Positions 26,528 through 30,264 of a stretch of DNA of 30,264 nt are shown piece after piece. The stretch spans positions 1 to 30,264 of the forward strand of contig JBPBQO010000097.1 in the NCBI GenBank assembly GCA_050954785.1, given 5' to 3'. Each line of letters begins with the position of its first letter. Position 1 is the stretch's first letter. Source of the stretch: Lichenicola sp050954785 (GTDB lineage Bacteria > Pseudomonadota > Alphaproteobacteria > Acetobacterales > Acetobacteraceae). A program made the translations under genes and the position numbers. The notes beneath the pieces are model-generated. The model was not told the DNA's origin. It saw nothing but the letters and a program-made list of their open reading frames with translations, and searched no databases.

Positions 26528-27724
26528 ATGCCGGCGGCGCCATCGCCGGAGTTCAAGCCGGCCGCTCCGCAGCAGGACGCTAAGTCGGCTGCTCCGCAGC
26601 CAGTGCTGATCGGCAGCGAGATCACACGGCATTCCTCGTTCGGCCGATGGCACCCGTTGTCTGTGCCGCGGGTGACGGTGGCGCTCGACCTGATCCGGGC
26701 GATGGAATGGATCGACCCTGCATTCTACGTCGACGCGCCGATGGCGGAGCCGGCGGAGGTCATCCGCTTCCATGATCCGGGTTACGTGGCAGCTCTGCGG
26801 ACCGCCGAGGCGGAACAGCAGGTAAGCGAGGCGGTGCGCGACCGCTACGCCATCGGCGTCGGCTCCAATCCGATCTATCCCGAGATGTACCGGCGGCCGA
26901 TGACCGGCGCCGGCGGGCTGATGCTGGCGGCCAGGATGAGCGCCGGGGCGTCGGCGCGAACCGGCATCGTCCATTGCCTGGGCGGCGGCACTCATCACGG
27001 CCGTCCGGATCGGCCATCCGGCTTCTGCTACCTGAATGACGTCGTGCTCGGAATGATGGTCTGGCAGGAGCTCGGCCTCGAGCGCATCGCCTACATCGAC
27101 CTCGACGCGCATCACGGGGATGGCGTGCAGGACGCCTTCGTCCGGGACGAGCGCGTGCTGACGGTGAGCGTGCACGAGGAAAAGCGCTGGCCCTTTACCG
27201 GACTGGCCGACGATCGTGGCGGCGGCGGTGCGCGTAACCTGCCTGTGCCGGCCGGGCTGAACGACAGCGAGATGCGCGTCCTGGTGCAGGAGGCGATCCT
27301 GCCGCTGGTGCGGGGGCATCGGCCGGATGCGGTGTTCGTCCAGTGCGGTGCGGACGCGCTCGAGGAGGATCCGCTATCCCGGCTGTGCCTCTCGAATCGA
27401 GCGCTGGCCGACGCGGTCGGAAATTTGCGTGACCTCGCCGGTACGCTCGACGTGCCGCTGATCGTGACCGGCGGCGGCGGCTACAATCCGTTCTCCACCG
27501 GTCGTTGCTGGGCGATCCTGTGGGCCGTGCTGAACCGGATCGAGGTGCCGCCGGTGCTGCCGCCCGCCGCCGAAGCGGTACTGCGGGCGCTGCGGTTTCC
27601 ACGCGGCGCCGGCCGCAATCCACCGGAACACTGGTTCACCACCTTGGCAGATGCTCCGCGAGAGGGTCCTGTGCGGCGGCAAATCCGGCAACTGGTCGGG
27701 ACTGTTCTGGAGAATCGAAGATGA
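26528..27724 (+). CDS. Histone deacetylase-like amidohydrolase (AcuC/HDAC family)
   Basis: This 398-residue zinc hydrolase of the arginase/deacetylase fold removes acetyl groups from lysine side chains or acetylated small amines. The catalytic His-His pair is in GGGTHHGRPDR (156-157). The zinc ligands lie in DLDAHHGDGVQ (Asp193, His195) and CGADAL (Asp276), and the transition-state tyrosine is in GGGGYN (Tyr319). The active site is therefore complete. The first 27 or so residues are Ala/Pro/Gln-rich and probably disordered. It is in an operon with the upstream hydrolase (6-base gap) and the downstream DUF192 gene (4-base ATGA overlap). The substrate is unknown. Confidence 0.93.
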   Translation: MPAAPSPEFKPAAPQQDAKSAAPQPVLIGSEITRHSSFGRWHPLSVPRVTVALDLIRAMEWIDPAFYVDAPMAEPAEVIRFHDPGYVAALRTAEAEQQVSEAVRDRYAIGVGSNPIYPEMYRRPMTGAGGLMLAARMSAGASARTGIVHCLGGGTHHGRPDRPSGFCYLNDVVLGMMVWQELGLERIAYIDLDAHHGDGVQDAFVRDERVLTVSVHEEKRWPFTGLADDRGGGGARNLPVPAGLNDSEMRVLVQEAILPLVRGHRPDAVFVQCGADALEEDPLSRLCLSNRALADAVGNLRDLAGTLDVPLIVTGGGGYNPFSTGRCWAILWAVLNRIEVPPVLPPAAEAVLRALRFPRGAGRNPPEHWFTTLADAPREGPVRRQIRQLVGTVLENRR

Positions 27725-28242
27725 TGGGTTTCACGCAGCCACGGTGGCTGAAAGGCCGAATGATTCCGGCTTCCCTGTCGGCGATGTTTCTGCTGCCGAT
27801 GGCGGGTCAGGCATGGGCACAGGATGCCGAGCCAACCGCCGCTCAACCGGTGCTGCCAAAGGAAAAGCTGACCATCGTCGGACATGACGGCAAGCGGCAC
27901 GACTTCATGGTGGAGGTGGCAAGGACGCCGCGTCAGCAGGAGGTCGGCCTGATGTTCCGGATCATGATTCCGGCCGACAGCGGCATGCTGTTTCCCTGGC
28001 CGGTGCCGCAGCCGAGCCAGATGTGGATGAAGAACTGCCCGGTTCCAGAGGACATGGTGTTCATCGGCGAGGACGGAAAGATTGGCCACATCGCCGAGAA
28101 TACGGTCCCGTACAGCCTGGCGAATGTCGACAGCCACGGGACGGTCGAGGCAACCCTGGAGCTGCAGGGCGGACTTACCGCGAAGCTCGGGATCGGGGTC
28201 GGCGATACGATCGAAAGCGCATCTCTCGCCGCTAAACGCTGA
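27721..28242 (+). CDS. Exported DUF192 family protein
   Basis: This 173-residue protein has a signal peptide (1-33, cleavage after QAWA). The DUF192 domain (about 50-168) is recognised by ARTPRQQEVGLMFR, SGMLFPWPVPQPSQMWMKN and the following PEDMVFIGEDGKI, the family's usual order. The function of this small beta-rich family is not established. The ATG overlaps the deacetylase stop (ATGA) and has GGAG 9 bases upstream. A second ATG follows immediately at 27724. It is the last gene of the three-gene operon. Confidence 0.9.
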   Translation: MMGFTQPRWLKGRMIPASLSAMFLLPMAGQAWAQDAEPTAAQPVLPKEKLTIVGHDGKRHDFMVEVARTPRQQEVGLMFRIMIPADSGMLFPWPVPQPSQMWMKNCPVPEDMVFIGEDGKIGHIAENTVPYSLANVDSHGTVEATLELQGGLTAKLGIGVGDTIESASLAAKR

Positions 28243-28280
28243 AAATTTATCCGGTCTCCTGAACGATCGGTCAAGAAAAA

Positions 28281-28302
28281 GGCCGGGGCTGATGCCCCGG
28301 CC
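28281..28302 (-). terminator. Intrinsic terminator of dps
   Basis: Arms GGCCGGGGC (28281-28289) and GCCCCGGCC (28294-28302) form a perfect 9-bp GC stem with a 4-base loop. On the minus strand it is followed by TTTTTCTTG, a proper T-tract, so it ends dps transcription. It also lies 39 bases after the convergent DUF192 gene and may stop that transcript too. Confidence 0.85.
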
Positions 28303-28328
28303 CGATCCTGTAGCGAGCGTCGCGGCTG

Positions 28329-28865
28329 TTAACGCGCGCCCTTGCCGTCGCCGTCGCGGACTTCTCCGGTCGGCTCTTGAACATGGGCCTCGAGGAACCA
28401 GAGCTGCTTGTCGATCGCGCGGCTGACCTCGGTGAGCAGATCCGCGGTATCGGCATCGCCGGCCTCGTCGGTATCGTCGATGTTCTGGCGTACCGCATTG
28501 CCGAACACCGAGTAGCGGTCGATCAGGGCCGCGAGATGATCGGCAACCTTGTAGATATCTGTGGGGTATGGCGCGAGCTGGCTGTCCTTGGTGATAACCT
28601 GCGTCGTGCCAAATGCCGTGCCGCCAAGTGCGGTGATGCGCTCGGCCATCTTGTCGTTCAGGTCGTCCTGCTCGGTGCGGAACCCATCCAGCATGAGGTG
28701 GACGCCGATGAACTGCGGACCCTTGAGGTTCCAGTGTGCCTGCTTGGTGATCAGGGACAGGTCGATGCCGTCGGCGAGACGCTTGTTGAGCACCTCGATC
28801 GCAACGGTACGTGCGTTGGATTCGAGCTTGGTGCGGGTCGGATGAAGGCGCGGGGTGGTTGCCAT
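28329..28865 (-). CDS. dps: Dps family ferroxidase / DNA-protection protein
   Basis: This is a 178-residue, ferritin-like, four-helix protein that forms dodecamers, oxidises Fe(II) with peroxide and can bind DNA. The ferroxidase residues are visible: His44 (KQAHWNLKGPQF), His56, Asp60, Asp71 and Glu75 (NDKMAER). The sequence then runs through LGGTAFGT and the C-terminal helix DKQLWFLEAHVQEP. The tail GEVRDGDGKGAR is short and mildly charged. I chose MATTPRLHP. Longer readings upstream lack family character. A long inverted repeat lies 31-58 bases before the start. Confidence 0.95.
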   Translation of the reverse strand: MATTPRLHPTRTKLESNARTVAIEVLNKRLADGIDLSLITKQAHWNLKGPQFIGVHLMLDGFRTEQDDLNDKMAERITALGGTAFGTTQVITKDSQLAPYPTDIYKVADHLAALIDRYSVFGNAVRQNIDDTDEAGDADTADLLTEVSRAIDKQLWFLEAHVQEPTGEVRDGDGKGAR

Positions 28866-28895
28866 ATGACTGGGTCTCTCATGCTGGAACTGAAG

Positions 28896-28923
28896 GATGC
28901 GGGCTTCTGTGAACGCCCGCATC
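28896..28923. promoter_or_regulatory. 9-bp inverted repeat in the dps leader
   Basis: GATGCGGGC (28896-28904) and GCCCGCATC (28915-28923) are perfect inverted arms with a 10-base spacer, 31-58 bases upstream of the dps start codon, in the dps/epimerase divergent gap (168 bases). It could be an operator or a leader hairpin. It is not a clear OxyR or Fur site to my eye. Confidence 0.45.
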
Positions 28924-29033
28924 GCGCAGCCCGAGAACGCCGCCATTTCGGGAAGGTTCGAGCGCCGGTTCTTGCGTGACACGACCTGGCGGGGTCACAA
29001 GCCGTTTATGCAGCTTGGGATAAAGTGGCCGCC

Positions 29034-30011
29034 ATGACGATTCTGGTGACGGGCGGTGCCGGCTTTATCGGGCACCATGTGACGAAAGCCCTCCTGGCGC
29101 GAGGCGAGGCTGTACTCGGGCTCGACAACCTCAACGGCTATTATGATCCGGCGCTGAAGCGTGCCCGGCTGGATCAGCTCCACGGGTTGCCCGGCTACCG
29201 GTTCGTTGAAGCGGACATCACCGATCGCGAGGGCCTGGCCACCCTGTTCGCCGGCGAGCCGGGCATCGACCGCATCGTCCACCTCGCGGCCCAGGCCGGT
29301 GTGCGGCATTCGATGATCGACCCCTACGCCTATGTGGAAGCGAACGTGCTCGGACACGTGACGCTGCTGGAAGCGGCGCGACGGCTGAGCCGGCTCGAGC
29401 ATTTGGTGTTCGCCTCGTCCTCGTCGGTCTACGGGCTGAACGAGAGCCTGCCGTTTCACGAGACGGACCGGGTCGAGCGGCCGAACTCGCTCTATGCGGC
29501 GACCAAGCGGTCCGGCGAGCTGATCTCCCATGCCTATGGCCATCTCTATAGGATGCCGCAGACCGGCCTGCGCTTCTTTACCGTGTATGGGCCGTGGGGC
29601 CGACCGGACATGGCCTATTACGGTTTTGCCCGGGCAATCACCGCGGGTGAACCTGTGACTCTCTACGAAGGGGAGGGGCTGGCGCGCGATTTCACCTACA
29701 TCGACGACGTAGTGGACGGGGTGCTGCGCGTGCTGGATCTGCCGCCGAACCCGCGGGTCGAACGGGTGCGCATCCTCAACCTGGGCAACCGACACAGCGA
29801 GCCGGTCGCGCATATGGTCTCGCTGCTGGAGCAGGCTCTGGGAAAACGCGCGGTGGTGCGCATGGTGCCACGGCCGCCGGCTGACCTGATTGCGACCTGG
29901 GCTTCGGTCGATGCCGCCCAGGAGCTGACCGGCTGGAGGCCGACGACCATGCTGGACGTGGGAATCCCGCGTTTCGTCGACTGGTTTCGGGCTTACCACC
30001 AACCGATTTGA
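29034..30011 (+). CDS. NAD-dependent epimerase, UDP-glucuronate 4-epimerase-like
   Basis: This 325-residue extended SDR enzyme has the NAD-binding TGGAGFIG at residues 6-13. The active-site serine lies in FASSSSVYG and the YxxxK pair in SLYAATKRSGE. LDNLNGYYDPALKRARLDQL, HLAAQAGVRHSM and FFTVYGPWGRPDMAYYGFARAI are typical of UDP-glucuronate 4-epimerases that feed capsule or LPS sugars. GTG at 29025 is an alternative start three codons upstream. GGATAA precedes the chosen ATG. No other polysaccharide gene is next to it. It is transcribed away from dps. Confidence 0.92.
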   Translation: MTILVTGGAGFIGHHVTKALLARGEAVLGLDNLNGYYDPALKRARLDQLHGLPGYRFVEADITDREGLATLFAGEPGIDRIVHLAAQAGVRHSMIDPYAYVEANVLGHVTLLEAARRLSRLEHLVFASSSSVYGLNESLPFHETDRVERPNSLYAATKRSGELISHAYGHLYRMPQTGLRFFTVYGPWGRPDMAYYGFARAITAGEPVTLYEGEGLARDFTYIDDVVDGVLRVLDLPPNPRVERVRILNLGNRHSEPVAHMVSLLEQALGKRAVVRMVPRPPADLIATWASVDAAQELTGWRPTTMLDVGIPRFVDWFRAYHQPI

Positions 30012-30020
30012 ACGCGCCCG

Positions 30021-30061
30021 GAGCCCGTTCGATCGCGACTTTGTTCGAACGGGCTCTTTTT
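30021..30061 (+). terminator. Strong intrinsic terminator after the epimerase gene
   Basis: Arms GAGCCCGTTCGA (30021-30032) and TCGAACGGGCTC (30045-30056) pair perfectly over 12 bp with a 12-base loop, followed by TTTTT at 30057-30061. It begins 10 bases after the stop codon and ends the epimerase transcript. Confidence 0.93.
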
Positions 30062-30264
30062 CCTGTTGACCGAGAGGCTAAGCGAGCCTAAATCCCCCTC
30101 ACCGCAGCAGTGGTCGCCGAAAAGAGCTTGGCTCCAACCGGTCGGTCTGCTAGTTTCCTCGCCTCGCTAAGGGTAGGGTCTCCGAAGCGGTTGTTCATTG
30201 ACAGTAGAATATGATGGAAGGGATATGTTGGCGGTGTCTATTAGTGCATTTTTACTACTTCGGT
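30062..30264 (+). promoter_or_regulatory. Probable rRNA operon leader with boxA-like element
   Basis: No coding frame is supported here. TGTTCATTGACA (30192-30203) matches the antitermination boxA (TGCTCTTTAACA) at 9 of 12 positions. The AATATGATGGAAGGGATATG stretch after it looks like leader sequence I associate with alphaproteobacterial rRNA operons. Upstream, TTGGCT-17-TAGTTT (30128-30156) and TTGACC-17-TAAATC (30066-30094) are candidate promoters, both imperfect. The region is less GC-rich than the rest and follows a strong terminator. An rRNA gene would lie beyond the window. Confidence 0.5.

Noticed and set aside
25403..27319. 638-codon minus-strand frame
   Set aside because: Only its last 117 codons (the CoxI-domain protein) are real. 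The rest is antisense to the metallo-beta-lactamase-fold and deacetylase genes.

Overview
The window comes from a GC-rich alphaproteobacterium, most likely of the Rhodospirillales and plausibly the Acetobacteraceae. This rests on the atpHAGDC gene order with the F0 genes elsewhere, the overall protein character and an rRNA-leader-like sequence at the right end. It reads as ordinary chromosome: coding density is high, there are many 1-8 base gene overlaps, and I see no tRNA, IS element, phage or CRISPR. No gene-free stretch exceeds 300 bases.

Layout. (1) 1-4447: the F1 part of the ATP synthase operon, from the tail of atpH through atpA, atpG, atpD and atpC. (2) 4589-6037: a PAS-PAS-GGDEF diguanylate cyclase preceded by a perfect palindrome. 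(3) 8378-6019, minus strand: a tightly overlapping queE-queC-queD-queF operon for 7-deazaguanine (preQ0 and preQ1) synthesis on the queuosine pathway. (4) 8506-11483: an exported purine nucleoside permease-like protein, an aldo/keto reductase of the YghZ type, a hotdog thioesterase and a small unknown protein. (5) 11604-15735: a Gfo/Idh/MocA oxidoreductase, cysteine synthase and a methyl-accepting chemotaxis protein. (6) 18057-15760, minus strand: bioB followed by a Bcr/CflA-type MFS exporter. Divergent from these are an Mpo1-like (DUF962) gene and an NTP_transf_6 nucleotidyltransferase-like gene. (7) 23289-19094, minus strand: an exported CHAP-domain protein, an exported SH3 protein with a 45-bp tandem repeat coding for a Gly/Pro/His/Asp-rich tail, and an 828-residue protein I do not recognise that carries an internal duplication. 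(8) 25756-23573, minus strand: a two-piece XdhC (CoxI-type domain plus Rossmann domain), a MocA-like nucleotidyltransferase and a RidA-family protein, which together look like molybdenum-hydroxylase maturation. (9) 25859-28242: a GTG-started metallo-beta-lactamase-fold hydrolase, a class I/II-type histone-deacetylase-like enzyme and an exported DUF192 protein, in one operon. (10) 28865-30011: dps (minus), and divergently a UDP-glucuronate-4-epimerase-like gene ending in a strong intrinsic terminator. (11) 30062-30264: non-coding sequence with a boxA-like element, probably the leader of an rRNA operon beyond the window.

Most of the window is well-known metabolism. The parts most worth a second look are the duplicated module in the 828-residue protein, the long in-frame 45-bp tandem repeat, the palindromes upstream of the CHAP, dps and diguanylate cyclase genes, and the rRNA-leader-like right end.
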